From NCBI GenBank assembly GCA_937894795.1, contig CALCQV010000015.1, forward strand, positions 1 to 12,872: a stretch of DNA of 12,872 bases. Reading direction: 5' to 3'. Positions 1-7,150 of this stretch are shown here, one piece after another (within the stretch, counting starts at the first letter, position 1; every line of letters begins with the position of its first letter). Origin of the DNA: an uncultured Bacteroidales bacterium. GTDB taxonomy: Bacteria; Bacteroidota; Bacteroidia; Bacteroidales; Lentimicrobiaceae. The notes under the pieces were generated by a model. The model did not search any database and was not told the DNA's origin. It worked only from the letters and a program-made list of their open reading frames with translations. The position numbers and the translations under genes are program-made.

Positions 1-653
1 TCTTTGTCGATTACTGCATCAATACCCTGGAGTTTATTCTCCTCTACATAGAATTGAGGAATACCCCCACCCCCAACTGCAATTACTATTTGTCCGGCAC
101 GTGCAAGTGTTTCAATGGATTTCTGATTATTTATAACAAGTGGTTTTGGACTGGCTACAACTTTACGGTATCCACGGCCACGGGGATCAGCAGCAAATTT
201 AGCTCCGGTTTCAGCTGTTATCTTTTCAGATTCTTCAAGCGTATAATATGGTCCAACCGGCTTTGTTGGGTGCTCAAAAGCAGGATCATTCTTGTCTACA
301 AGCACTTGAGTGATAATTGAGATGATATCACGGTCAAGATCATTTGCAGTCATCACATTGCGCAATTGCTGCTCAATGATATAACCAATGAAGCCCTGTG
401 AGTATGCAACGGCAACATCCAACGGCATATCGGGCAAACCATAGGTCATATGTCCTGCGGTATTGGCCAGCAGGATGTTTCCAACCTGGGGTCCATTACC
501 ATGGGTGACAACAATATCGTACGAGCGGTTAATTAAAGCAAGCAAACGCTCAGCAGTATAATAGGCATTCTGTTCCTGGTCGTCAATAGTACCTTTTTGA
601 TCACTTCTTAATAGGGCGTTTCCTCCAAGGGCCACAACAGCTAGTTTGTTCAT
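1..653 (-). CDS. arcC: Carbamate kinase, N-terminal 217 residues (cut by left window edge)
   Basis: Carbamate kinase interconverts carbamoyl phosphate + ADP and ATP + carbamate in the cytoplasm, usually the ATP-yielding last step of arginine, agmatine or purine-derivative breakdown. Reading the minus strand from the ATG at 651-653 gives an uninterrupted frame to the edge. It starts MNKLAVVALGGNALL (the N-terminal GGNAL nucleotide/phosphate loop) and continues with THGNGPQVGN (about residues 50-59), AADPRGRGYRKVVASPKP (about 154-171) and the glycine-rich AVGGGGIP (about 192-199). All are typical of the family in the expected order. Full-length enzymes are about 310 residues, so roughly the last 95 lie outside. 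No Shine-Dalgarno is seen; a strong TTG-19-TAATTTTG promoter sits 28 nt upstream. The gene diverges from the permease at 828, and its metabolic partners, if in an operon, are off the left edge. The family call is firm; the pathway is not visible. Confidence 0.93.
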   Translation of the reverse strand, partial: MNKLAVVALGGNALLRSDQKGTIDDQEQNAYYTAERLLALINRSYDIVVTHGNGPQVGNILLANTAGHMTYGLPDMPLDVAVAYSQGFIGYIIEQQLRNVMTANDLDRDIISIITQVLVDKNDPAFEHPTKPVGPYYTLEESEKITAETGAKFAADPRGRGYRKVVASPKPLVINNQKSIETLARAGQIVIAVGGGGIPQFYVEENKLQGIDAVIDK

Positions 654-681
654 ATCAGTAATTTACGTTAAAATTAGCCTG

Positions 682-711
682 CAAAATTAGGACAATTTCT
701 CTATTAAGCAA
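682..711 (-). promoter_or_regulatory. Bacteroidota-type promoter of carbamate kinase
   Basis: On the minus strand a -7 box TAATTTTG (plus coordinates 682-689) lies exactly 19 nt downstream of a TTG -33 element (709-711). This matches the Bacteroidota consensus TTG-N19-TAnnTTTG in both sequence and spacing. The -7 box ends 28 nt before the ATG at 653, leaving a leader of about 20-25 nt. It is the best-matched promoter in the window. Confidence 0.75.
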
Positions 712-815
712 GTAGCGCGCATTAGAGTTAAATTGACCAAAACAGATGAAAAATACCAGCATAAAATATCCAGTATCGGGCTTCAACCACTTTAACAAAC
801 ACTCGTACTAATTAC

Positions 816-823
816 TATTTTTG
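816..823 (+). promoter_or_regulatory. -7 box of the EamA permease gene, probably leaderless
   Basis: TATTTTTG matches TAnnTTTG and ends 4 nt before the ATG at 828. Transcription in this phylum starts a few bases past the box, so the start site would fall at or next to the A of the ATG. No TTG is present at the -33 distance (the 19-nt position reads AAC, with TTT just beyond), so upstream recognition would be weak. Confidence 0.5.
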
Positions 824-827
824 TTCC

Positions 828-1727
828 ATGAGCAACGTTAGAAAATCATTCCTCTATGCCATTGGTGCAATCATGCTGTGGAGTACTGTTGGCACAGCTT
901 TCAAGATTACTCTCAACTACCTGAACTACGCACAGTTATTGCTATTCTCCTCACTGGTTTCAGTCATAGTTTTAGGAATTCTGGTTGTTATTAATAAGCA
1001 GACTGCCCTCATTGGCATGACAACACACAAAGAGTTGGGCTATTCAGCGTTGCTGGGATTCCTCAATCCATTCGCTTATTATCTTATTCTTTTTAAAGCA
1101 TACTCCCTGTTAAGAGCACAGGAGGCAGTGGCATTAAATTACATCTGGCCAATGATGCTGGTGCTGCTATCAATTCCCATTTTGAAGCAGAAGATCAAAC
1201 TGATAAGTGTTGTTGCCTTGTTGGTAAGCTTTGCAGGAGCCATTACGATTGCTACTCAGGGTAAGCCGTTCAGCCTTGATTTAACAGAACCATTTGGTGT
1301 TGCCCTTGCCTTAAGCAGTGCGTTATTCTGGGCACTTTTCTGGTTACTGAATGTAAGGGATAAACGTGAAGAGACACTCAAGTTATTCATGAATTTCCTG
1401 TTTGGCTTTCTTTATACCCTCATTTATTGTGCTTTTACAGGAAATTTAACTTTACCGGAGTTGAATGGGGCACTCGGTTCCATATATATTGGATTATTCG
1501 AAATGGGTATCACCTTTGTGCTTTGGTTGAAGGCACTGAAATATGCAGTTAATACAGCAAAAGTGAGCAACCTGGTGTACCTCTCCCCTTTCATTTCACT
1601 TATGTTCATCTCGGCAATAATTGGTGAAAAAATACTACCGTCAACGCTTGCAGGACTTGTTCTTATAATTACAGGAATAATTATGCAACAGCTGATTGCC
1701 TCACGAAATAACAAAGCAGGTCATTAA
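828..1727 (+). CDS. EamA/DMT-superfamily inner-membrane permease
   Basis: A 299-residue membrane protein of the drug/metabolite transporter superfamily, whose members export or import small metabolites. The sequence is almost entirely hydrophobic and breaks into about ten membrane helices in two EamA repeats (about residues 8-142 and 155-290). Family hallmarks include MLWSTVGTAFK in helix 1, an aromatic and Pro-containing stretch NYIWPMM in the first repeat, and YLSPF followed by the GE pair (about 251-267) near the end of the second repeat. Length is normal for the family. The ATG at 828 gives a proper first helix, and a -7 box lies just upstream. It diverges from carbamate kinase and converges with the response regulator 20 nt downstream. 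Substrate cannot be deduced; amino-acid or metabolite efflux is common in the family, but nothing here specifies it. Confidence 0.9.
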   Translation: MSNVRKSFLYAIGAIMLWSTVGTAFKITLNYLNYAQLLLFSSLVSVIVLGILVVINKQTALIGMTTHKELGYSALLGFLNPFAYYLILFKAYSLLRAQEAVALNYIWPMMLVLLSIPILKQKIKLISVVALLVSFAGAITIATQGKPFSLDLTEPFGVALALSSALFWALFWLLNVRDKREETLKLFMNFLFGFLYTLIYCAFTGNLTLPELNGALGSIYIGLFEMGITFVLWLKALKYAVNTAKVSNLVYLSPFISLMFISAIIGEKILPSTLAGLVLIITGIIMQQLIASRNNKAGH

Positions 1728-1744
1728 CTTTCAGAAGTTGAAAG
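1728..1744. terminator. Small hairpin between convergent genes
   Basis: CTTTCA (1728-1733) and TGAAAG (1739-1744) form a perfect 6-bp stem with a 5-nt loop, filling almost the whole gap between the permease stop (1725-1727) and the response-regulator stop (1748-1750). The stem is short and A/T-rich and has no clean U tract. A bidirectional terminator role is inferred mostly from position. Confidence 0.3.
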
Positions 1745-1747
1745 CAT

Positions 1748-2155
1748 TTAGAAGTATTTACTGATAGTTTCAAGCAACATCTGCGGACGTATAGGCTTTG
1801 GTAGATAATCATTGCAGCCGGCCGCAAAGCTCTTCTCCTTTTCACCTATCATAGCATAGGCTGTTTGTGCAATAATGGGAAGTTCAGGGTACTTGTTTCT
1901 TATAAATTGTGTTACATGGTATCCATCAACCCCCGATAGTTGAACATCCATCAATACCAGATCAAAATGCACACCTTCTGAAAAGAGCGCTATTGCCTCC
2001 TCCCCACTCTTGACCCAGGTTAAATCAACTCCTGATTTTCGTAGTGTGGCCGCAAGAAACAAATAATTGGAATCATTATCTTCAACAATCAATATGGATT
2101 TACCCAACCAAACATCTACACTGTCAGTAATGCTGGTAATAATTCTACCTGCCAT
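1748..2155 (-). CDS. Stand-alone receiver-domain response regulator
   Basis: A 135-residue protein consisting almost only of a CheY-like receiver (REC) domain, about residues 18-134. The acidic pair E25-D26 (in ILIVEDN), the phospho-acceptor D70 (in LVLMD), T98 (in AQTAYA) and the invariant K120 (in LPKP) are all present and correctly spaced, so phosphorylation should work. There is no DNA-binding or enzymatic output domain. Such proteins act by protein-protein contact or as phosphorelay carriers, and the sequence resembles REC domains of hybrid histidine kinases. The first 17 residues are extra and polar. No histidine kinase is in the window, so the partner is unknown. A -7 box lies 45 nt upstream. 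The gene is convergent with the permease and divergent from mtaB. Confidence 0.9.
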   Translation of the reverse strand: MAGRIITSITDSVDVWLGKSILIVEDNDSNYLFLAATLRKSGVDLTWVKSGEEAIALFSEGVHFDLVLMDVQLSGVDGYHVTQFIRNKYPELPIIAQTAYAMIGEKEKSFAAGCNDYLPKPIRPQMLLETISKYF

Positions 2156-2200
2156 ACGAGGAAATATTAGTTAAACTGCCGAACCTGTTCACAACGGTCG

Positions 2201-2208
2201 CAAAAATA
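2201..2208 (-). promoter_or_regulatory. -7 box of the response-regulator gene
   Basis: The minus strand reads TATTTTTG (TAnnTTTG), followed by C, 45 nt before the start codon at 2155. No TTG is found at the 19-21 nt spacing upstream, so only half of the promoter consensus is supported. Confidence 0.4.
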
Positions 2209-2328
2209 GTAAAATACCAACTGTTTTGAAGATATCAGTGTTATAATGTTGTCATATAAATAATGTTGTACCTTACCATAGTAGTGATCAGGAAGATAGT
2301 GGCGGGGATTCCATTTGATATTAAATCT

Positions 2329-2336
2329 TAACTTTG
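2329..2336 (+). promoter_or_regulatory. -7 box of mtaB, probably leaderless
   Basis: TAACTTTG followed by C matches TAnnTTTG and ends 4 nt before the mtaB ATG at 2341, the same distance as at the permease gene. The -33 region (GGGGATT) is not a recognisable TTG. A start site at or next to the ATG is implied. Confidence 0.5.
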
Positions 2337-2340
2337 CACA

Positions 2341-3693
2341 ATGGAAAAAAGGAAGATAGCATTTCACACTTTCGGATGTAAGTTAAACTTTGCAGAGACA
2401 TCAGCCATTGCCAGAAAGTTCACTGAAGAGTCATATACCGCTGTAGATTTCAAGGAAAAAGCAGATATATACGTCATACACTCATGTACTGTTACAGCTC
2501 AGGCAGAGCGCAAGTGCAAGGCAGCCATACGTCAGGCAGTACGTCGAAATCCTGATGCCTCCGTAGCTGTTATTGGTTGTTACTCACAGTTGAAGCCTGA
2601 TGAGCTGATGAAAATGCCGGGGGTGAATATTGTACTGGGAAACCACGAAAAGTATCGCTTATTTGATGTTATTGCACAGCAAAATGGTGCTATCAATCAG
2701 AACCATGATCTGCATTATCATGGACACCTCTCACCTGCCGACGGAACTGCAGATTATGTGACCGATCAGGAAATCAAGACTTCGCGGGCTTATGAACCTG
2801 GTTATTCAATAAACGACAGAACCCGTTCATTTTTTAAAGTCCAGGATGGTTGTGACTATTTCTGTTCCTATTGCGCAATTCCTTTTGCAAGAGGACGTAG
2901 CAGAAGTGCCACTATTAAGGAAACTATTGATATTGCCCAAAAAATAGCTTCTTCAGATATCAGGGAAATTGTACTTACCGGAGTCAATATTGGTGATTTT
3001 GGAAGCCGGCACAATGAAACCTTCTTTGGCCTCGTCAAAGAACTGAACCAACTTGCCGGAATTGACAGGATAAGGATATCATCCATTGAACCTGAACTAC
3101 TGGAGGACAGAATAATAGAACTGGTTGGCTCTTCTGATAAACTGATGCCACATTTCCACATCCCTTTGCAGTCGGGTACTGACCGTATTCTTGAGCTCAT
3201 GCGCCGTAAGTATAAACGTGAAGTGTTTGCTGCCCGGGTACACAAAATCAAAGAGCTGATGCTACATGCTTGCATCGCCGCTGATGTAATAACGGGATTC
3301 CCGGGTGAAACGGAGGAGGATTTTAATGATACGGTCAGCTTCATTGACTCGCTTGATATCTCATATCTTCATGTTTTCACTTATTCGACAAGGCCGGGCA
3401 CTAGATCAGCAGAAATGGAAGGCCAGGTCAGTGAATCTGAAAAAACACGCAGAAGCAAGATCTTGCACCGCCTGTCGGATGAGAAAAAGCTGAAGTTCTA
3501 TACTCAGAATATGAATGCATTGCAGGATGTACTCTGGGAATCAGATACGCAGGATGGAATGATGTTCGGTTTTACCGGAAATTATATCCGTTGCAAGACA
3601 CCTCATGACCAATTGAAAGTAAACACCATTGAAAAGGTTAAATTGCTCAGTATTGATGATGATGGTGTCTTCACCGTCGACGTAGTGAAATAA
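2341..3693 (+). CDS. mtaB: tRNA (t6A37-C2)-methylthiotransferase MtaB
   Basis: A radical-SAM enzyme that adds a methylthio group to N6-threonylcarbamoyladenosine at position 37 of ANN-decoding tRNAs, giving ms2t6A. The 450-residue length is normal. The N-terminal MTTase domain has the three cysteines for the auxiliary [4Fe-4S] cluster: C13 (FGCKLN), C49 (HSCTVT) and C80 (IGC). The radical-SAM motif CxxxCxxC is C171-C175-C178 in QDGCDYFCSYCAIPFARG. The central TIM barrel runs to about residue 375, with GVNIGDFG, HFHIPLQSG and ITGFPGETEEDF all visible. A TRAM-like RNA-binding tail follows at about 385-450. FGCKLN and CAIPFARG favour MtaB over MiaB (which typically has GCQMN) and over RimO. The ATG at 2341 retains C13 with a normal N-terminus. 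The gene appears monocistronic. Confidence 0.95.
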   Translation: MEKRKIAFHTFGCKLNFAETSAIARKFTEESYTAVDFKEKADIYVIHSCTVTAQAERKCKAAIRQAVRRNPDASVAVIGCYSQLKPDELMKMPGVNIVLGNHEKYRLFDVIAQQNGAINQNHDLHYHGHLSPADGTADYVTDQEIKTSRAYEPGYSINDRTRSFFKVQDGCDYFCSYCAIPFARGRSRSATIKETIDIAQKIASSDIREIVLTGVNIGDFGSRHNETFFGLVKELNQLAGIDRIRISSIEPELLEDRIIELVGSSDKLMPHFHIPLQSGTDRILELMRRKYKREVFAARVHKIKELMLHACIAADVITGFPGETEEDFNDTVSFIDSLDISYLHVFTYSTRPGTRSAEMEGQVSESEKTRRSKILHRLSDEKKLKFYTQNMNALQDVLWESDTQDGMMFGFTGNYIRCKTPHDQLKVNTIEKVKLLSIDDDGVFTVDVVK

Positions 3694-3776
3694 CCTGTTG
3701 ATCTATAGTGTACTGGGCCTGTTTTTGATTAGAATTTAATCATTGAATAACGAAGCCAAACATCAAAACCAATAGT

Positions 3777-4235
3777 ATGACAAAGACCATTTTACTTGCA
3801 TTCCTAATGTTATGGAGCATCGCAGGATTCACCCAGGAAGTGAAACCAACTTATGATTCCACCTTGGCCAAATCACTGGGAGCAGATGATTATGGTATGA
3901 AATCATATATACTGGCTATATTGAAGACAGGAACCTATCAAACAACTGACAAGGCCATTTTGGATAGCCTATTCAGGGGACACATGGACAATATAAATCG
4001 ATTGGCAGAATCAGGTCAATTGGTCGTTGCCGGACCAATGGGAAAAAATGACAAACAATACAGGGGCATATTCATCCTCAACACAACCTCCATGGAAGAA
4101 GCAGCAGAATGGCTCAACAACGATGCTGCAATCAATTCAAAGTTATTTGAAGTTGAGTACTTCCCTTGGTATGGATCAGCTGCATTGCCTGCCTATATGC
4201 CGGTACATAAGAAAATTGAGAAACAACAACATTAA
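3777..4235 (+). CDS. Exported YciI-like (YCII-related domain) protein
   Basis: A 152-residue protein with a signal peptide (about residues 1-19, MTKTILLAFLMLWSIAGFTQ), so probably periplasmic. The rest resembles the YCII-related dimeric ferredoxin-like domain. A beta strand ILAILKTG (about 46-52) is followed by LDSLFRGHMDNINRLAESGQLVVAGPM (about 62-88) with the conserved His (H69) and the GPM turn. Next come a strand YRGIFIL, a helix SMEEAAEWLNNDAAI and the final strand FEVEYFPWYG (about 124-133). YciI proteins are mostly cytoplasmic and of ill-defined, possibly enzymatic, function, so export is a noteworthy variation. The ATG at 3777 yields the signal peptide. It lies 83 nt after mtaB and 74 nt before the phosphatase, on the same strand, and no consensus promoter is seen in front of it. 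Confidence 0.75.
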   Translation: MTKTILLAFLMLWSIAGFTQEVKPTYDSTLAKSLGADDYGMKSYILAILKTGTYQTTDKAILDSLFRGHMDNINRLAESGQLVVAGPMGKNDKQYRGIFILNTTSMEEAAEWLNNDAAINSKLFEVEYFPWYGSAALPAYMPVHKKIEKQQH

Positions 4236-4309
4236 TATGCTGTTCTTTTAAAATCAGGTAGCTTAGAATACTCTTTCCCTTACAATTTCACAAAATAAAA
4301 CTGATCCTC

Positions 4310-5125
4310 ATGAATACTTCAGAAGTTGATTATAAATCAATATGCATAAAGATGTGTGATCTTGGCAAAACAGCCGGTGAATACATCCGGAAACAAAGCG
4401 CTCTACTGCTATCTGAACAGATTGAGGAAAAAGGCGACCATGATTATGTGACCTATGTTGACAAGACTGCAGAGAAGATGTTGGTTGAGGGACTTAGGAA
4501 GATATTGCCGGAAGCCGGCTTCATAACGGAGGAAAAGACCGACTCAACAAAAGGTGAAACACTCAATTGGATAATAGATCCCCTTGACGGTACAACTAAC
4601 TTCATCCATCAGATACCGGTTTATTGTGTAAGCATAGCTCTTAAGGAAAATGATGAAATTGTAGCAGGAGTTATTTATGAGATAAATCTGGATGAATGCT
4701 TCTACGCATGGAAAGGCGGAAAATCAATGCTGAATGGTCAGATCATTGAGGTATCTCCCAGAACTGACTTTAACACTTCACTTATTGCGACAGGATTTCC
4801 ATATTATGATTATGGCAAGTTGGATGCCTACCTGCAGGTCTTCAAGGAAATGATGGAATCAACGGCAGGCTTACGTCGTTTGGGTTCAGCTGCCGCCGAT
4901 ATGGCCTATACTGCCGCCGGCAGATTTGAAGGATTCTATGAATATGGCCTAAATCCCTGGGATGTTGCTGCCGGGATAATCATTGTAAAACAGGCAGGTG
5001 GCATTGTTTCAGACTTCAAAGGTGGTAATGATGCCCTTTTTGGTAAAGAACTTATTTGCGGGAGCCCTCACATACACAAGAATATGCTGTCGATAATTTC
5101 GCGATTATTCAGTACATTCGCATAA
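4310..5125 (+). CDS. suhB: Inositol-1-monophosphatase family protein (SuhB-type)
   Basis: A Mg2+-dependent phosphatase of the inositol monophosphatase/FIG superfamily, 271 residues, a normal length. The metal site is complete: E74 in GFITEEKT, D90 and D93 in the signature WIIDPLDGTTNF (about residues 87-98), and D218 in NPWDVAAG. D51 and the LRRLGSAAADMAY segment (about 188-200) are also family-typical. The substrate may be inositol-1-phosphate or another sugar or nucleotide phosphate. Related folds include CysQ and archaeal-type FBPase, but the motif context fits SuhB best. The ATG at 4310 is chosen because it gives the expected N-terminal helix. The NfeD gene starts 11 nt after the stop, so the two are probably co-transcribed. 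No Shine-Dalgarno is visible. Confidence 0.9.
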   Translation: MNTSEVDYKSICIKMCDLGKTAGEYIRKQSALLLSEQIEEKGDHDYVTYVDKTAEKMLVEGLRKILPEAGFITEEKTDSTKGETLNWIIDPLDGTTNFIHQIPVYCVSIALKENDEIVAGVIYEINLDECFYAWKGGKSMLNGQIIEVSPRTDFNTSLIATGFPYYDYGKLDAYLQVFKEMMESTAGLRRLGSAAADMAYTAAGRFEGFYEYGLNPWDVAAGIIIVKQAGGIVSDFKGGNDALFGKELICGSPHIHKNMLSIISRLFSTFA

Positions 5126-5136
5126 AAAAAGTCCCA

Positions 5137-6531
5137 ATGTACCTACGTTCACTGAGCATCACATTCATTCTCCTGCTTCAACTCCTTACAACGGGAGCTC
5201 AAAATGCAGGTGATAGCATGTTACCTTCCACCCCACCCGCTGTTGAAAAAGCTCAAAGTCCGCTGCTTATCTACCAGTTTGACATTAAGGATGAAATAGC
5301 TCCACCCGTTTGGCGGTTCACACGTAAAGCGCTGGATGAAGCATTGCAATTGAAAGCCGATATCGTCCTCATTCACATGAATACTTATGGCGGTATGCTT
5401 GAATCTGCCGACTCCATAAGAACAGCCATATTGCAGTTCCCAAAACCTGTGTGGGTGTTTATAGACAATAATGCAGCATCAGCAGGCGCCCTTATCTCCA
5501 TCGCATGCGACAGTATCTATATGCGCAGAGGTGCCAATATAGGAGCTGCTACTGTAGTTGACCAGGCCGGACAGGTTGTACCTGACAAGTACCAATCATA
5601 TATGCGCAGTATGATGCGCTCAACAGCCGAAGCAACAGGCAGAGATGTTGACATTGCACAGGCAATGGTAGATCCGAAGATAGTAGTGCCGGGAATTTCA
5701 GATAGTGTGCAGGTTATTACATTTACCTCAACAGAGGCAATTAAATATGGTTTTTGTGAGGGAGAAGCTGAAAGCATTCAGGAAATATTGAAATTAAATA
5801 AAACAACCGATTATAAGATTGTTAAACAACAACTTACTGCAGCTGACCGGATTATAGGATTCCTCACAAAACCCTATATCAGCGGAATACTCATAATGCT
5901 CATCATAGCAGGATTATATTTTGAACTGCAAAGTCCCGGAATAGGTTTTGCCTTATTAGTATCAGTTATAGCAGCAGCCCTCTATTTTGCACCATTGTAT
6001 CTTGAAGGACTGGCAGCAAATTGGGAAATACTGATTTTCATTGCAGGAATTTTGTTAATTGGGGTGGAAATCTTTGTTATACCCGGCTTTGGTATTGCAG
6101 GCATTAGTGGAATTGCCCTCGCAGTGATTGGACTTACTCTAAGTCTTATAGGCAATATAGGCTTCGAATTCCATGGATTGAATTTTACCCGTATTCTTGA
6201 ATCACTCTTCATTGTCATCATAGCAGCATTTCTCTCAATTGTAGGCTCGTTTTATGCGACTAGCAGGTTGTTTGGCAGGAAGACTATATTCGGTGACCTG
6301 GCACTCTCATCTACTCAAAAGGCAGAGATGGGGTATGTATCAGCCGATGCCCGCTATATGGAGATGATAGGAAAAACAGGTGTCGCCCATACCATACTAA
6401 GACCTGCAGGGAAAGTAGAAATTAATGAAAACATCTATGATGCTGTCGCCCAAACCGGATATATAGAAAAAGGAGAAGCTGTTGAGGTAATTAAATACGA
6501 AAACTCTCAATTAATAGTAAGAAAGAGGTAA
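5137..6531 (+). CDS. NfeD-family membrane-bound ClpP-class serine protease
   Basis: A 464-residue full-length NfeD/NfeD1b-type protein. A signal peptide (about residues 1-21) leads to a ClpP/SppA-like protease domain (about 43-235). IHMNTYGGMLESA resembles the GG strand region, NNAASAGALIS carries the likely nucleophile S115, and K151 in PDKYQSY is a candidate general base for the Ser-Lys dyad known in NfeD/1510-N proteases. A block of membrane helices follows (about 243-378), then a soluble OB-fold NfeD C-terminal domain (about 395-464, GKTGVAHTILRPAGKVEI). Partners are often SPFH/stomatin-like proteins; none is in the window. The open frame extends upstream to 5056, but the ATG at 5137 is preferred because it begins with the signal peptide and avoids overlap with the phosphatase. 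Likely operon with that gene. Confidence 0.9.
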   Translation: MYLRSLSITFILLLQLLTTGAQNAGDSMLPSTPPAVEKAQSPLLIYQFDIKDEIAPPVWRFTRKALDEALQLKADIVLIHMNTYGGMLESADSIRTAILQFPKPVWVFIDNNAASAGALISIACDSIYMRRGANIGAATVVDQAGQVVPDKYQSYMRSMMRSTAEATGRDVDIAQAMVDPKIVVPGISDSVQVITFTSTEAIKYGFCEGEAESIQEILKLNKTTDYKIVKQQLTAADRIIGFLTKPYISGILIMLIIAGLYFELQSPGIGFALLVSVIAAALYFAPLYLEGLAANWEILIFIAGILLIGVEIFVIPGFGIAGISGIALAVIGLTLSLIGNIGFEFHGLNFTRILESLFIVIIAAFLSIVGSFYATSRLFGRKTIFGDLALSSTQKAEMGYVSADARYMEMIGKTGVAHTILRPAGKVEINENIYDAVAQTGYIEKGEAVEVIKYENSQLIVRKR

Positions 6532-6742
6532 TTGTACTTTGGTAAATGTAATATCCAATTCCAAAACAAACCTATAAAGGGGCTTCCCGTCGTTTGTTCA
6601 TACAGGTAATCCTTGGATGAATAACTTATTATAACAAAACCCTAAAGGTGATAAACTACCGGATAATTATTGTTTACCTGTATTACACTGATGGTGATAA
6701 AGTCAGAACACTGAATTTCCGAAACATGCAATGGTAAAAGGT

Positions 6743-6789
6743 TACAAACAGAAAGAGCCTGATTAATAATCAGGCTCTTTCTGTTTGTA
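6743..6789. terminator. Perfect 22-bp hairpin, strong bidirectional terminator candidate
   Basis: Positions 6743-6764 and 6768-6789 are exact reverse complements around a 3-nt loop AAT, with a GC-rich core (GAGCCTGA/TCAGGCTC) flanked by A and T stretches. It lies 211 nt after the nfeD stop, and its right end is 5 nt from the 3' end of the tRNA remnant read on the minus strand. It could therefore be the original terminator of that tRNA gene, of the nfeD operon, or of both. Confidence 0.7.
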
Positions 6790-6794
6790 TGAAG

Positions 6795-6841
6795 AGCGGA
6801 AGAGGGGACTCGAACCCCCGGCCATCAGCTTGGGAATGCGA
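6795..6841 (-). pseudogene. 3' remnant (47 nt) of a tRNA-Gly(CCC)-like gene
   Basis: On the minus strand this reads as tRNA positions 27-73: anticodon stem TCGCA, loop TTCCCAA, GCTGA, variable loop TGGCC, T-arm GGGGG-TTCGAGT-CCCCT, acceptor strand CTTCCGC and discriminator T. Everything 5' of the anticodon stem (acceptor 5' strand and D-arm) is missing; the sequence there is unrelated. Compared with the complete gene at 12621-12693 it matches at 41 of 47 positions. Two of the six differences are a compensatory base-pair swap in the T-stem (positions 50-64, G-C against C-G). Its acceptor strand would pair perfectly with GCGGAAG. It therefore derives from a functional tRNA gene rather than from random decay of the other copy. 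Confidence 0.8.
6825..6841. repeat. 17-bp direct repeat, left copy (candidate att core)
   Basis: The 17 bases TCAGCTTGGGAATGCGA (plus strand) recur exactly at 12651-12667 in the same orientation. They span the anticodon stem-loop of the tRNA-Gly sequence, a common crossover region of tRNA-targeting tyrosine integrases. Identity ends abruptly at 6841/12667. Confidence 0.65.
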
Positions 6842-6981
6842 GAACTAAACAACCCCTTATTAACAGATATACAGTATGTTACCGTTTTGTGCTCTGACAT
6901 TTTTGAGTGCTATTTGAGATATATTAGGCATGATCTTTTTTCTTGAAAATTTCAGCTTTATGCTTCTTTAAGATTTAAATT

Positions 6982-7116
6982 TTGAGCTTTATCACGGAAA
7001 TTATTGAAGAGCAAAGGGAGAATATCATATTTGACTGGTCAACAAATTACATCAACTATTTATATGATCCCCAAGTGTCTTCACTCCAAAAGGAATTAAA
7101 CGGAGAATTAAAATAA
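6982..7116 (+). CDS. Short ORF of 44 codons or 3' end of a decayed gene
   Basis: From TTG at 6982 to TAA at 7114-7116 the frame is open and reads like protein: LSFITEIIEEQRENIIF, then DWSTNYINYLYD, then PQVSSLQKELNGELK. The composition is polar and charged, with a helix-forming start and end and no membrane segment. An in-frame TAA at 6976-6978 blocks upstream extension and there is no ATG, so it could be a TTG-started small protein or the surviving tail of a degraded gene. The stop codon abuts a hairpin terminator at 7117, which supports a genuine gene end. I do not recognise the family. Confidence 0.3.
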   Translation: MSFITEIIEEQRENIIFDWSTNYINYLYDPQVSSLQKELNGELK

Positions 7117-7150
7117 GAAAACGTACAGTCTGAGAAGCTTGTACGTTTTC
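7117..7150. terminator. 11-bp hairpin terminator
   Basis: GAAAACGTACA (7117-7127) and TGTACGTTTTC (7140-7150) are exact reverse complements around a 12-nt loop. The A-rich left arm and T-rich right arm make it suited to either direction. It immediately follows the stop of the short ORF at 7116 and lies 52 nt beyond the stop of the convergent pseudogene at 7203. Confidence 0.65.

Noticed and set aside
54..320. 88-codon plus-strand ORF at the left end
   Set aside because: It lies opposite the well-conserved carbamate kinase sequence and has no recognisable protein features.
2384..2392. TAAACTTTG inside the start of mtaB as a second promoter
   Set aside because: The spacing within the box is one base too long for TAnnTTTG, and it encodes the conserved KLNFAE segment of MtaB.
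2868..3344. 158-codon minus-strand open frame opposite mtaB
   Set aside because: It is antisense to the conserved radical-SAM core of mtaB, has low-complexity Ser/Leu-rich content and matches no family; a shadow of the real gene.
3726..3742. TGATTA/TAATCA hairpin between mtaB and the YciI-like gene as a terminator
   Set aside because: The stem is six pairs with a single G-C pair near each end and no T tract; too weak to support a call.
5056..5136. Upstream 27-codon extension of the NfeD gene
   Set aside because: It overlaps the end of the phosphatase gene in another frame, has no family resemblance, and would bury the clear signal peptide that starts at the ATG at 5137.
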